Assembly (NCBI RefSeq): GCF_020405225.1
Contig: NZ_CP084476.1
Coordinates: 1-64,000, forward strand
Source of the DNA: Natrinema sp. DC36
GTDB taxonomy: Archaea > Halobacteriota > Halobacteria > Halobacteriales > Natrialbaceae
Direction: 5' to 3'
Length of the DNA stretch: 64,000 nucleotides
Shown here: piece after piece, positions 32,578 through 40,957 of the stretch
Position numbering within the stretch: position 1 is the first letter of the stretch
Layout: each line of letters begins with the position of its first letter
Program-made: the position numbers and the translations under genes
Notes under the pieces: model-generated
Told to the model about the DNA's origin: nothing
The model's database searches: none
The model's input: the letters and a program-made list of their open reading frames with translations, nothing else

Positions 32578-33263
32578 ACGTCCACCTCGCCGAGTAGCAG
32601 TTCGAAGACGGTCTGGCCGTCGTCGCCGAGTCCGATGTACCGCGAGTACTTGCCGGCGTGGTGGTTGATGTACTCGCTCGAGGGGAGTTCGTGATTCCCG
32701 TTGCCGTCCGTATCGATGAACTCGCGCCGGAACTCTGCCAGCTCGTCCGAACCGTTTTCGGCGGCGTCGTCCATCACCACGGCCTCGTAATCCGGGTCGT
32801 CGGCTTCCTCGAGTCGCCACTCCAGCGACGTGAACTCGTCCGTCTCGGTGTTGTAGCCCACGTCGATCGTCGTCGGGACTATCTCGTCGTCGCCAAGGGT
32901 TTTCGAGACCTGAATGTCGACGCCGACCGTCGTATCGCCGAGGGCGGTGACGCCCGACTCGGCGATGAGCCAGTTTCCGTAGGCGATCCAGTGCTCGCTA
33001 TTGGCGTTGAACTCATTTCGGATCTGGTCGGCCAGCACTTCGGCGTCCTCCGACCACGAGAGAACGCTCAGGCCGGCGAGTTGTCCGCCGATGAACGTCC
33101 AGGGGTCGAATGCAACGTCGCCGCTCACGCCGTCCGCGAGGATTCCCTGTTGGGATGTTTGTGCGCTCGCGCTCGTCGCGACGAGTCCGGCGGTACCGAA
33201 CGCGGTTGCGACCGCACCAGCACGCCGGCAGAACTGTCGTCTGTTTGGATCTGGTTGTGTCAT
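32574..33263 (-). CDS. Tat-exported protein (229 aa)
   Basis: The start NRRQFCRRAGAVATAFGTAGL is a twin-arginine signal with cleavage near residue 35. The mature protein is acidic and alpha/beta with repeated helices (VLADQIRNEFNANSEHWIAYGNWL). Function unknown. A 214-bp gap upstream holds the tRNA-like element at 33419-33464. Confidence 0.7.
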   Translation of the reverse strand: MTQPDPNRRQFCRRAGAVATAFGTAGLVATSASAQTSQQGILADGVSGDVAFDPWTFIGGQLAGLSVLSWSEDAEVLADQIRNEFNANSEHWIAYGNWLIAESGVTALGDTTVGVDIQVSKTLGDDEIVPTTIDVGYNTETDEFTSLEWRLEEADDPDYEAVVMDDAAENGSDELAEFRREFIDTDGNGNHELPSSEYINHHAGKYSRYIGLGDDGQTVFELLLGEVDV

Positions 33264-33418
33264 TAGTTTGGGTCGTACTGAAAGTGGGGTGGGTGGAGAC
33301 GGTGGGGAGGTGAGGTCCCCCCTGTCGGTGATCGTCAGTGGCATGCAACGACTCGAGGAAAGCGAGTCGAAGACACACCACGGGTGCCCGTTGTTTTGTG
33401 TCCCGGGCCGGGACGAGT

Positions 33419-33464
33419 GCGACCGAAGGGAATCGAACCCTGATATCGGAACCATCCCGGTCGC
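33419..33464 (-). other. tRNA-like acceptor/T-arm element
   Basis: On the leftward strand the sequence folds into a 7-bp acceptor-like stem (GCGACCG paired with CGGTCGC). It encloses a T-arm AGGG-TTCGATT-CCCT whose loop TTCGATT is the canonical T-loop. The D and anticodon arms are replaced by about 16 nt (GGATGGTTCCGATATC). It lies in the gap between two co-directional genes (stop 33478, next start 33263), where it could act as an RNA-processing site or be a degenerate tRNA. Confidence 0.55.
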
Positions 33465-33477
33465 GGGCCGCGGGCCG

Positions 33478-33732
33478 TTACGCATCGGGCGGGTAGGCGT
33501 AGCGGTGCAACCGAACGAACACCACGACCGCCAGCGCGGGCCAGAAGCCGAAGGTCACGCCAGCGACCGCGCTCAGGAGTAAGTCGTGGGAATACGGCCC
33601 GCCGGTGAACGGGTTCAGGCCCATCCCGAAGTTGAGGCCGACCATGAGTTGTGTCAACAGAAAAAGCCCGCCGTACAGCGTCAGTGACTCCCTGTCGATA
33701 TCGGGCGTCACGGATCGGAGTCGGTGGCGCAT
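33478..33732 (-). CDS. Small membrane protein (84 aa)
   Basis: Two hydrophobic helices at about 19-40 and 52-73; basic N-terminus (MRHRLRS). Ends 14 nt before the tRNA-like element. Probable integral component of the membrane module; not recognised. Confidence 0.6.
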   Translation of the reverse strand: MRHRLRSVTPDIDRESLTLYGGLFLLTQLMVGLNFGMGLNPFTGGPYSHDLLLSAVAGVTFGFWPALAVVVFVRLHRYAYPPDA

Positions 33733-33736
33733 TGCC

Positions 33737-34156
33737 TCACACCTTCGCGCGTCCGGTCCGGTTCTGTTCTCTCACACCCGCCACGTCGGCCATGAACCGT
33801 TCGGCTTCCCTGTAGGCCGCTTCGCGCTCGAGGCCCGCCGCAACGGTCTCGCTCTTTCCGTCCGGCCCCTGGTAGACGAGTTGCCACGTCCCAGAGAGTC
33901 CACTCGAGACGAGTTGGACGCGCTCTTTCAGACCGTGTTTCTTGCGAGTCCACGTCTTCCGAAGCGGGACATCGTCGTCACAGACCCAGTCGCCGTCGGG
34001 TTTGAATGCCGGGCCGGGCCGGATGCCCGTTTTCGTCGCCAGCGCATCGAACAGCGTCACGCCGGCCTCTGTCAGTCGGGGTCGCAGGGCGCGGCCGGTC
34101 GTGTCGATCGTGTCGTCGGTCGGCTCGAGGGAGCCGTGGGTATGGTCAGTTGCCAT
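33737..34156 (-). CDS. Unknown soluble protein, wHTH-like N-terminus (139 aa)
   Basis: ATG 34156 lies 12 nt after the T-arm-like hairpin. The stretch LRPRLTEAGVTLFDALATKTG looks like a winged-helix or coiled segment. The C-terminal part is basic (KTWTRKKHGLKERVQLV), then alpha-helical. It could be a regulator of the operon. Not recognised. Confidence 0.55.
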   Translation of the reverse strand: MATDHTHGSLEPTDDTIDTTGRALRPRLTEAGVTLFDALATKTGIRPGPAFKPDGDWVCDDDVPLRKTWTRKKHGLKERVQLVSSGLSGTWQLVYQGPDGKSETVAAGLEREAAYREAERFMADVAGVREQNRTGRAKV

Positions 34157-34167
34157 AAGGACCGCGC

Positions 34168-34203
34168 CCCCGGAATCGAACCGGGGCTCTCGAGAAGGGA
34201 GAG
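34168..34203 (-). other. Tandem stem-loops with tRNA T-arm
   Basis: On the leftward strand two hairpins abut: CTCTC-CCTTCTC-GAGAG (5-bp stem, 7-nt loop) and CCCCGG-TTCGATT-CCGGGG (6-bp stem, T-loop TTCGATT). No matching acceptor or D arm could be found within 80 nt upstream, so this is not a complete tRNA. It ends 12 nt before the start of the 34156 gene. Confidence 0.5.
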
Positions 34204-34258
34204 GTGCCACACGCAGGTCTATCCGCTCGCAGTTACTCAGAAGGTCAGTGCGTCTCGA

Positions 34259-35365
34259 TTACGCGAAGAGTCGGCGTCGGCCTGCGAAGAACAGTCCGAA
34301 GCCGGCGAGTGACGCGCCGCCGGTGCCGATCATGCCGAGACCGATACCGGAGAGGTAGAACGTCGACAGGGAGCCCCATCCGAAGGCGCTGCCGAGGTCG
34401 CTAACGCCCATGTCGGCCTGCTCTTTGAACAGGTCGGCGAGGTCCGCGCTCTCGAAGGAGTCGACGTCCGTGTAGGACTGCGAGGAGACGAACAGGTCGA
34501 CCTCAGTCGCGTCGGCCTGTGCGTCGCCGAGTTCGAACGTCCACTCGTCGTTGCCGTTGGCGTCGTAGACCGCGTAGGTGTCGGTCTCGTCGACCATATC
34601 GGTGTCCGCTTCCTGGTAGAACGCGAGGACCGGCGTGCCGTCAGCGGCCGCGCTCGCGCCGTAGATCAGGTCGCCCGCTTCCTTGTCTTCCATCGCGTCG
34701 CTGAACGCATCCGAGCCGTTGCTCGTCTCGTCGTTCAGCGTGACGGTCGTGTTGCTACCGTCGATTCCGACCGTGTTCTCGTAGGTGTGCAGGTCGGGTT
34801 TCTCGTCGCTCGAGGTGCCGAAGAGACCGAGCGTCCACGAGTTCAGCGAGAAGAAGCCCGATTCGGGCTCCTCGATGGTCGCCGAAGTGTCGTCGGCGGT
34901 CGTGACCGCGTAGGTGTTCGCGAACGTGATGTCCGTCTTGAACGAGGCCTCAGCGGTCGTCGTGTTGCCGTCGGCGTCAACGCCCCACGTCGTGACGGTG
35001 ACCGTCGTGTTTGCACCGGCGTCACCGGGCAGGTCCGACAGTTCGTCGTTCGAGATGTTGACCGTCTGGCTCGCGTCCGTGCTCGTGGCCACGTCTTCGG
35101 AGGTCACGGCGTAGGTTTCGCCGTCGTAACTGACGTTCATCTTGAGGACGGTCGTTCCGTCAGTTCCGAAGTCGGTGCCGTCCGCTGCGATACTCGTTGC
35201 GATGTCGTTGCTCGCGTTTGCCTCGAAGCCGGTGACTTGGTCCGTGCCGTCGCCGGCCAGTGTCGTCGTCTCTGCTGCAACGCCGCCCGTGAACGCCACG
35301 CCGACGGCCGAAACGGCCAGCAGCATGGTCATGAAGACGGCGAACGCTCTCGTGGTGTTCGTCAT
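34259..35365 (-). CDS. Signal-peptide/C-terminal-anchor surface protein (368 aa)
   Basis: An N-terminal signal (AFAVFMTMLLAVSAVGVAF) is followed by about 290 acidic Thr/Asp/Ser-rich residues with several N-glycosylation sites. A C-terminal membrane helix (LSGIGLGMIGTGGASLAGFG) ends in RRR. This is the layout of S-layer and particle-spike proteins of haloarchaea and their viruses. A 161-bp leader with a hairpin precedes it, hinting at separate expression. It is the best candidate for a major surface component of the element's particle or membrane complex. Confidence 0.7.
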   Translation of the reverse strand: MTNTTRAFAVFMTMLLAVSAVGVAFTGGVAAETTTLAGDGTDQVTGFEANASNDIATSIAADGTDFGTDGTTVLKMNVSYDGETYAVTSEDVATSTDASQTVNISNDELSDLPGDAGANTTVTVTTWGVDADGNTTTAEASFKTDITFANTYAVTTADDTSATIEEPESGFFSLNSWTLGLFGTSSDEKPDLHTYENTVGIDGSNTTVTLNDETSNGSDAFSDAMEDKEAGDLIYGASAAADGTPVLAFYQEADTDMVDETDTYAVYDANGNDEWTFELGDAQADATEVDLFVSSQSYTDVDSFESADLADLFKEQADMGVSDLGSAFGWGSLSTFYLSGIGLGMIGTGGASLAGFGLFFAGRRRLFA

Positions 35366-35452
35366 TGGAATTGTGTTGTGTTGAATGAAGGTTGGTCAGA
35401 AGTCGATGCGTCTCGTCCTCCCGGGTAGGGGTATCGGGTGGTGGAACCGGTG

Positions 35453-35469
35453 GCGGGATGATATCCCGC
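35453..35469. terminator. Strong hairpin upstream of the 368-aa surface gene
   Basis: GCGGGAT-GAT-ATCCCGC forms a perfect 7-bp stem in the gap between the stop of the 300-aa gene (35527) and the start of the 368-aa gene (35365). No T-run follows, so it is either a processing or attenuation site or a factor-dependent terminator. Confidence 0.4.
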
Positions 35470-35526
35470 GAGGTCGCAGGCGGCGGTACTCCTCCGGTCT
35501 CGAATGGCTGTGGGTGTGTCATGATC

Positions 35527-36429
35527 CTAGCTCACCTCTTTCGTATGCCCCTGAGTCACTCGCAAATTATTCGCCACGTTCGCAGCGCCCCACGTCACGG
35601 TCGCCCGGATCGTGCTATCGGTCGTCGTGTCGATCGTCGAACCCGCCGGGTCCACACTGTCGGCGTGGGCGTCGTCGAAGATGCTGTCCGTATACGTCGA
35701 GACCTCGCCGTTCTCGCCGCTCGAGCGGACAGTGATCGTCGTCCGAAGCGTAAAGGGCGCGTCTGTGACCTGCTCGGCGACGCTCGCCGTCGTGGCGATT
35801 ACCTGCCCGTCTAAGTACAGCGTGAAATCGAAGGTATCCGACCCGCTGGCGGTCGTGTACGCGCCTGCCAAATAGAGTTCGTAGACACGGCCCGTATGCA
35901 TCGAGTCGGCGGGGATGGTCGCCTCGAACACGTCCGTTTCGACCGTCGTATCGGAGACCGACGTGGTTTCGGTGAGGACGTTGGCCGCGAACATCGCATA
36001 TCGCCAGTGGTCTCCCGCGTCCGTGACCGTCGTCTCGCGGTCGCTGTTCCAGACCTGTCGGCCGAGAAGTCCGGGTTCTGGGAGATTTGCCTCGGTGTAG
36101 GTGTCAGGTACCACGTCGCCACGCCAGCGGCCGTTGGCGTCGATCCGAGAGTCGCCGTAGGTCGGCGTCGGCCCGGTAGTCGGGTCGTGGCCCCACTCGC
36201 CGTCGTCGGGTGTGTAGACTCGCCCGGTGTCCGCTGCGAGGAACACGTCGTAGTCGCCTGTGCTGTAGTCCTCGCGGTCGGCTTCGGCGGCGATCGCGAC
36301 CGTGGCGTCCTCGAGTTCCTCGTCGTCCCCGAACAGCGACCAGTCGCCAAAGAACGCGGGCGTGAGTGCTGCCGAGTGCATGAGTTGTCGTCGGGTTGGT
36401 CCGGCTCGGTCGCTGTGTGGGTCTGTCAT
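35527..36429 (-). CDS. Tat-exported beta-rich surface protein (300 aa)
   Basis: PTRRQLMHSAALTPAFF near residues 11-27 is a short Tat-like signal. The middle contains a repeat-like DGEWGHDPTTGPTPTYG segment. The C-terminal half (FDFTLYLDGQVIATTASV..., TLRTTITVRSSG) has the strand pattern of jelly-roll virion or fibre proteins. It is the promoter-proximal gene of the long leftward series. A receptor-binding or capsid-like role is possible, but unproven. Confidence 0.55.
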   Translation of the reverse strand: MTDPHSDRAGPTRRQLMHSAALTPAFFGDWSLFGDDEELEDATVAIAAEADREDYSTGDYDVFLAADTGRVYTPDDGEWGHDPTTGPTPTYGDSRIDANGRWRGDVVPDTYTEANLPEPGLLGRQVWNSDRETTVTDAGDHWRYAMFAANVLTETTSVSDTTVETDVFEATIPADSMHTGRVYELYLAGAYTTASGSDTFDFTLYLDGQVIATTASVAEQVTDAPFTLRTTITVRSSGENGEVSTYTDSIFDDAHADSVDPAGSTIDTTTDSTIRATVTWGAANVANNLRVTQGHTKEVS

Positions 36430-36467
36430 TGATGGTCGTTTCGTCGAGTCGTGTCAGAATCGTCGCG

Positions 36468-36476
36468 GTTTATTTC
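36468..36476 (-). promoter_or_regulatory. Candidate promoter of the leftward series
   Basis: On the leftward strand GAAATAAAC forms a TATA-like box about 40 nt before ATG 36429, which would give a leader of about 14 nt. It is the only good TATA match in the 93-bp gap between the HNH gene and the 300-aa gene. Confidence 0.4.
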
Positions 36477-36521
36477 ACGGCTCTGTGCACCACGGGGCAA
36501 CAGCAACGCCTCGTTGCCCTC

Positions 36522-36812
36522 TTACTGGAGGTACTTCAGCGGCGTTTCGTTACTCCGCCACTCGTGGAGGTACTCTTCGGACCAGTGCCCACGTCGCTTG
36601 CCCGGCTCGTAGCCGTGGCGCTCGAGGTGGCAGCGTCGACAGAGGCCGATCAAGTTCTCCATGTCGCTGTTGCCAACGTTTCCGTCGATGTGGTGAACAT
36701 CGAACTGCTTTGCTTCCGACCAGTTCCGGCCGCAATCCGGGCACTCGTACTCGTCTTTGTCGTGTTCACCCCAGAATTTCGCTTGATAGTCGTCCGCGAG
36801 TTCTCTCCTCAT
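36522..36812 (-). CDS. HNH endonuclease (96 aa)
   Basis: CPDCG (about 25-29), FDVHHIDGN (about 40-48) and NLIGLCRRCH (about 57-66) form a complete compact HNH nuclease with a zinc site. ATG 36812 overlaps the recombinase stop (36809), so the two genes are coupled. It may help mobilise the 36.5-39.4 kb insert. Confidence 0.85.
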   Translation of the reverse strand: MRRELADDYQAKFWGEHDKDEYECPDCGRNWSEAKQFDVHHIDGNVGNSDMENLIGLCRRCHLERHGYEPGKRRGHWSEEYLHEWRSNETPLKYLQ

Positions 36813-37495
36813 TGTGAGTGGATGAAGTGGAGTGCTCGCGCCGTGTTCTCGCCGCTCGCCTGGACGTAGTTGTGAGCGGTGCTGACCTGTGCCCACCCCA
36901 TGAGGCTCTGGAGCGGGATTACATCCAGCCCTCTCGCCGCGTGGTACGTCGCTGCTGTCGCACGCAAGCAGTGAACGTAGATATCGTCTGGGTCGATCTC
37001 CTCAGCCAACCTTGCTGCTTTCTTCACGCGGCGCGAGATCGCGCTCGCACTGTACGGGAACTTCTCGTACTCATCGAAGAACCGTTCAACGACGAGGGAA
37101 ACCTGCGGTGAGAATCCGAACGGGACATCGCGGGCCGCTTCTTCGGTCTTCGCGATCCACGCGAGTTCCTCGGCGTCCTCGAGCGTCATGTCTGGGTTGT
37201 GTTTGACTCGTTGTTTCGCGAGCTGGCGACAGTAGCCACAGATTCCGGTCCTATCCTTAGACATCTTGCAGTCCTCTTGGACCGGGATCTCGATCATGCT
37301 CCGTCGCCAATTCACCCACTTCGCCTTCATGTGGGCGATCTCCCCTTTTCGGAGGCCAAGTCGTCCCCCGACGAGAATGATGAATCTTGCTTGGAGCCCC
37401 TCGTGATAGTCCATCTTCTGGGTTCCCTCAAGGAGCATCTGGAACTCACGTTGACTCAATGCATCTTCCTTGCTGTGGCGGACTTTGTGATGCAC
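36809..37495 (-). CDS. Tyrosine recombinase, catalytic domain only
   Basis: The 228-aa product has GLRKGEI (Arg49), HCLRATAATYHA (His175, Arg178) and MGWAQVSTAHNYVQAS (His208, Tyr210), the residues of the lambda-integrase family. A Cys cluster (C76, C86, C89) between the first and second boxes may bind zinc. There is no N-terminal core-binding domain; the in-frame codon two upstream of GTG 37495 is a stop. It differs in type from the 409-aa integrase at 15312. Confidence 0.85.
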   Translation of the reverse strand: MHHKVRHSKEDALSQREFQMLLEGTQKMDYHEGLQARFIILVGGRLGLRKGEIAHMKAKWVNWRRSMIEIPVQEDCKMSKDRTGICGYCRQLAKQRVKHNPDMTLEDAEELAWIAKTEEAARDVPFGFSPQVSLVVERFFDEYEKFPYSASAISRRVKKAARLAEEIDPDDIYVHCLRATAATYHAARGLDVIPLQSLMGWAQVSTAHNYVQASGENTARALHFIHSQ

Positions 37496-37640
37496 CTGTC
37501 AACTTCCCATACACGGACGTAAGGGTTTAATCCACGGAATCGTGAGTGAACAGTTCACTAGGTCGCTCTTCACTGTACAATTTAGTCGTAATAGATATCC
37601 GAAACTTTTTTCGGTCACGCACACACATGGTGCCTCAACC

Positions 37641-37853
37641 ATGGTTGAGAACCCAACTATCCGGGTTTTGAGTGTTACTCTCCTCTTATGTTCCATCCCC
37701 CCAATTGTCGGAATTTACCCGATTGATCCCCAAACAGGCGAACTATTGACTGGGGTCTGGTTTGTCAAAATGATGGTTATCCTAATGATCCTCGTTGGAA
37801 TCTTTGTCTGTCTCATTGACGCCACCGCCAATCCCCGCCTATACAACCAATGA
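37641..37853 (+). CDS. Small membrane protein in low-GC insert (70 aa)
   Basis: ATG 37641 is the first start after an AT-rich leader containing the hairpin CCGAAA-CTTT-TTTCGG (37599-37614). Two hydrophobic helices at about 8-24 and 37-58. It overlaps the next gene by ATGA. Base composition is clearly lower in GC than the flanks, indicating recent transfer. Confidence 0.65.
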   Translation: MVENPTIRVLSVTLLLCSIPPIVGIYPIDPQTGELLTGVWFVKMMVILMILVGIFVCLIDATANPRLYNQ

Positions 37854-39415
37854 GCGATCTACCAAGCAACTTCAAAATCTGGATAGCTTCATACTTCGTT
37901 GCGTTTTCTGGCTTCGCCTCACTATCTTTACTCCCTAACACCCCTTTTCCCATCGGACTGAATTATGCCACACTACTGTTGGTTTATTTTATCCCTGTCA
38001 TAATCGCGCTAAGATTCGATGCCCCTAGGTGGATACTATCAATCTTCGTTTTCGCGACCCCGTTCGTCACGATGCTCGCAATCGTTGGACCTAACGAAGC
38101 AGGATTCTACGGGTATGACCCGAACAACCACACCATGGTGGCATACGAACTTTTTCATAGAGGATGGGACGAAATAACATCTTGGCTTGGTCATTGGCCA
38201 GCCTTCCACGCAAGCGTGTCTGTCGTCGTCGAGGTAACCGGTCTAGATGTGGAGACTGCTGGCAAGTACCTCCCTTTAGTCGTTGCCACAGTCCCGCTCT
38301 TCCTCTTCCTCGGGCTGGTTCGTGTCATCGATGACTCCGCTGCCTTCCTTGCCGCGATGGGGGCAGCATCTTCACAGAAGCTTCTAATGTTTCAGGTGAA
38401 ATTTATTGAGGAGCCTTTTGCGATGGTTATATTATTCTTCTCGATTGCCGCTGTTTTCGTCGTCAGTGATCCAAGAAAACAGGCAATAGTTGTGGTCCCA
38501 GCGATGAGTATTATTGGGCTCATCCACCACTACATCGCTTTCGTCGGGGCGATGATTTTCTTATTGTGGGCTATCGTCAGATATCTGCCCCTCCCATCGC
38601 GCTTTGATACCATTTCCACGAGATATGTGCCGACGGCTCTTTACGGAATTATTGCGGCCGCAGTGTTGATGTTCGTGTTCTTATTCCCATATGAGCTGTT
38701 TGCACGTTTTATTGCCGTTAATCTCATAGCCGGGGCTGAACCTCCGTCACCCACCGGATCCGCTGCCCAACCATCTTCGGTAACACAGCTGTTGGTCTGG
38801 TCCTCGTTTGTCGTATATTTCGTGATGAGCATCATCACGGCTGCAGGTGTACTATCAAAGGGCAAAACTGCCGACTGGGAGCTCGCATGGGCAATTCTAT
38901 CCGGCATTTTCGCAGTTGGTTTCCTCGGGACTACTATCGTCGGCAAGATCGTCCCGCTGTCTGCGGGCCGGTATTTAGGTTTCATGATTCTATTATTAGC
39001 TCCAGTTACCGTTGTGATGTTAGTCAGAAAGCGCGTCACCGTACCTCGACCAAAGACTGTTGCCGCGATACTTATCACAGCCCTGATCGTCACGCAGCTT
39101 GCTCTGGTCCCAGCGTATCGCATCGATACAAACCCGTCACAAATGGTCTATCCAGAGGCGCATTACACCTCCTCAGAATATGCAACAGCTGACTGGGTGA
39201 AGATGCATGGGCAGGGGCAGTTGGTTGTTGATGAGCATCCCCGTTTCTGGAGCGCCGCCAGTCATTACAACAACGTAAGCAGGCTATCTGGCACCCCAAA
39301 CTGCAAGGCCTACTCGGTTCATCGTTCCGATTATCTGGGGATAGACCAATGGATCCGGCCAGCCGGACATGACGTCTTTTACTCAGCTGGAGGGATTACT
39401 ATCGGCAGATGTTAA
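37850..39415 (+). CDS. Polytopic membrane protein, GT-C/DUF2206-like
   Basis: The 521-aa product has about 11-13 hydrophobic helices and an extracytoplasmic C-terminal domain (about 440-521). Early loop motifs GFYGYDPNNHTMVAYELFHRGWDE (quoted here to show the DPNNH/E pattern) and HRGWDE resemble the first loop of GT-C-fold glycosyltransferases or flippases used in surface glycosylation. The exact family is uncertain. Codon use and GC are unlike the surrounding genes. It may alter host or particle surface glycans. Confidence 0.6.
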   Translation: MSDLPSNFKIWIASYFVAFSGFASLSLLPNTPFPIGLNYATLLLVYFIPVIIALRFDAPRWILSIFVFATPFVTMLAIVGPNEAGFYGYDPNNHTMVAYELFHRGWDEITSWLGHWPAFHASVSVVVEVTGLDVETAGKYLPLVVATVPLFLFLGLVRVIDDSAAFLAAMGAASSQKLLMFQVKFIEEPFAMVILFFSIAAVFVVSDPRKQAIVVVPAMSIIGLIHHYIAFVGAMIFLLWAIVRYLPLPSRFDTISTRYVPTALYGIIAAAVLMFVFLFPYELFARFIAVNLIAGAEPPSPTGSAAQPSSVTQLLVWSSFVVYFVMSIITAAGVLSKGKTADWELAWAILSGIFAVGFLGTTIVGKIVPLSAGRYLGFMILLLAPVTVVMLVRKRVTVPRPKTVAAILITALIVTQLALVPAYRIDTNPSQMVYPEAHYTSSEYATADWVKMHGQGQLVVDEHPRFWSAASHYNNVSRLSGTPNCKAYSVHRSDYLGIDQWIRPAGHDVFYSAGGITIGRC

Positions 39416-39438
39416 TTTGACTCCTTGACAGAGAGCGA

Positions 39439-40947
39439 TTAGGCGGGCGTCCACGTTGACCCGTCAACTTCGGATACCCAATTTCCTGCGCCTCCATCCC
39501 AGAAGGCAGGCCCCTTTGTCGAGTCGCCAGTACCACCGTCACTAAACCCTTGGAACCCGTCATAGAGGAACGTAGATGAGATAGAAGCGAGTCGCTGGGG
39601 GATCATGCACCCATCAGTGAAGTACGTCGATCCAGTGTCACCATTCATCGATATTCGGGTGCTGTTGTCCGTGTTGAGTTCACGGATGTCGACCATTATC
39701 TCGGCTCCAGACGGGGTGTATGTTTCAACAGCGGCACCCCCAGTGCTAATGTCCAGATCTTGGGCAGAAGCACCATCTCCCTGGAGATATACTCCTTTGA
39801 ACGCGGACGTGTTTGGTTCTCTGAGTCGGACGTTTTCAACTTCGCTATTGGCTGTGAGCCTAATGAGTTGATTTCCACTGGTTGTGGTATCTGTAACTCT
39901 AATATCCAACTCGGACGCACGGGACCCATCGGATCTGAGATCGATTAATCCCGTCTGGTCAAACGGCCCTGTATAATACACACTGTCTATCTCCGCTTTG
40001 TGACCAGTTTGGGCTAAAATTCCAAGCCCATCGGCATGCGGATTTTCAACAGTCACGTCGCGGAGGGTGGTGTTTCCCCTGTCGCCAGTCGCACTCGGTG
40101 TCCGAAATTCAACGACATGCTTTGGCTGGGCGTTTTCGGGGGTTGTCGTAGTGTTGTGTGCATGGACAGTTTCGATCTTGTTATCCAATGTTTTGGAACC
40201 GTTCCCACCGACGATTATTCCGCCTGTCTTGCAGAACCCGCTCCCCTCGATGTTCTTGACATGATTGTTGCTTCCGTGAGCGATGTAGAGCCAGTGATCA
40301 GTAGCTGCGTTTTCGAGTTTGAGATCTCTGAATGTGCTTTCGTCTGCTGCGACAGCAACATTTGTACGAATTGTGTCGTGAGCATAACACGATTCGACTA
40401 CGCAGTTGGTTGGACGAAAATTCCCAGATCCGTCGCCTGCAACAGCGATTCCGTGGCCTCGATTACTGCCGTATAGATCGCGGAACTCCGACTCCCGCCC
40501 GTCTACCTCGATGTTTCTGATTGTGACGTTTTCTGCCCCTTCTTTGGTCCGTATCACGGGCTGTGGAGTATCGCTGGGGTTGTCGGGGAGAGTGAATTTC
40601 GCCCCGAGATAGGCAAGCGGGTCGAGCGTGACGTTACTCGGGATGGCAAGATCCTCGCACTGATACGTCCCACGTCGAGGGACGGCCAGACCCCCGCCGT
40701 TGTTCCCGAGGGTGTCAAGTTCGTCTTGCCAGTCCGCTCGAGTCGCGTTAGGGTCGAGAAAAGAGATATTGTTCTGTAGGTGCTCTACACTGAGCGGTTG
40801 GCCGTTCGCTGGAGTGACCGCTCCCTCAGCGTTTTCTGTAAACAAACCCGACCCTTTGCCGGGCACCCGTCCGTTGACGAGGTGGTCCTGGTCCTCGAGC
40901 GGGTTCCCCTCCGCGTCCCCCGCCACCAAATTCGGATTCTCTGTCAT
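39439..40947 (-). CDS. Parallel beta-helix (pectate-lyase-like) protein
   Basis: The 502-aa product has many short repeats of the right-handed beta-helix type (NVTIRNIEVDG, STFRDLKLENA, NTTLRDVTVENPH, AQDLDIST). The N-terminal 90 residues (LVNGRVPGKGSGLF..., a segment seen in tail-spike bases) look like an anchoring domain. Beta-helix proteins bind or cut polysaccharide. ATG 40947 is preferred, with GAGG about eight bases upstream. GC falls in the C-terminal two thirds, suggesting domain exchange. Confidence 0.75.
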   Translation of the reverse strand: MTENPNLVAGDAEGNPLEDQDHLVNGRVPGKGSGLFTENAEGAVTPANGQPLSVEHLQNNISFLDPNATRADWQDELDTLGNNGGGLAVPRRGTYQCEDLAIPSNVTLDPLAYLGAKFTLPDNPSDTPQPVIRTKEGAENVTIRNIEVDGRESEFRDLYGSNRGHGIAVAGDGSGNFRPTNCVVESCYAHDTIRTNVAVAADESTFRDLKLENAATDHWLYIAHGSNNHVKNIEGSGFCKTGGIIVGGNGSKTLDNKIETVHAHNTTTTPENAQPKHVVEFRTPSATGDRGNTTLRDVTVENPHADGLGILAQTGHKAEIDSVYYTGPFDQTGLIDLRSDGSRASELDIRVTDTTTSGNQLIRLTANSEVENVRLREPNTSAFKGVYLQGDGASAQDLDISTGGAAVETYTPSGAEIMVDIRELNTDNSTRISMNGDTGSTYFTDGCMIPQRLASISSTFLYDGFQGFSDGGTGDSTKGPAFWDGGAGNWVSEVDGSTWTPA

Positions 40948-40957
40948 TGTTGTGTCC

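Noticed and set aside
34160-34250. Complete tRNA gene on the leftward strand
   Set aside because: Only the T-arm and one adjoining hairpin can be built; no 5' acceptor strand or D-arm was found, so it was kept only as a tRNA-like element.
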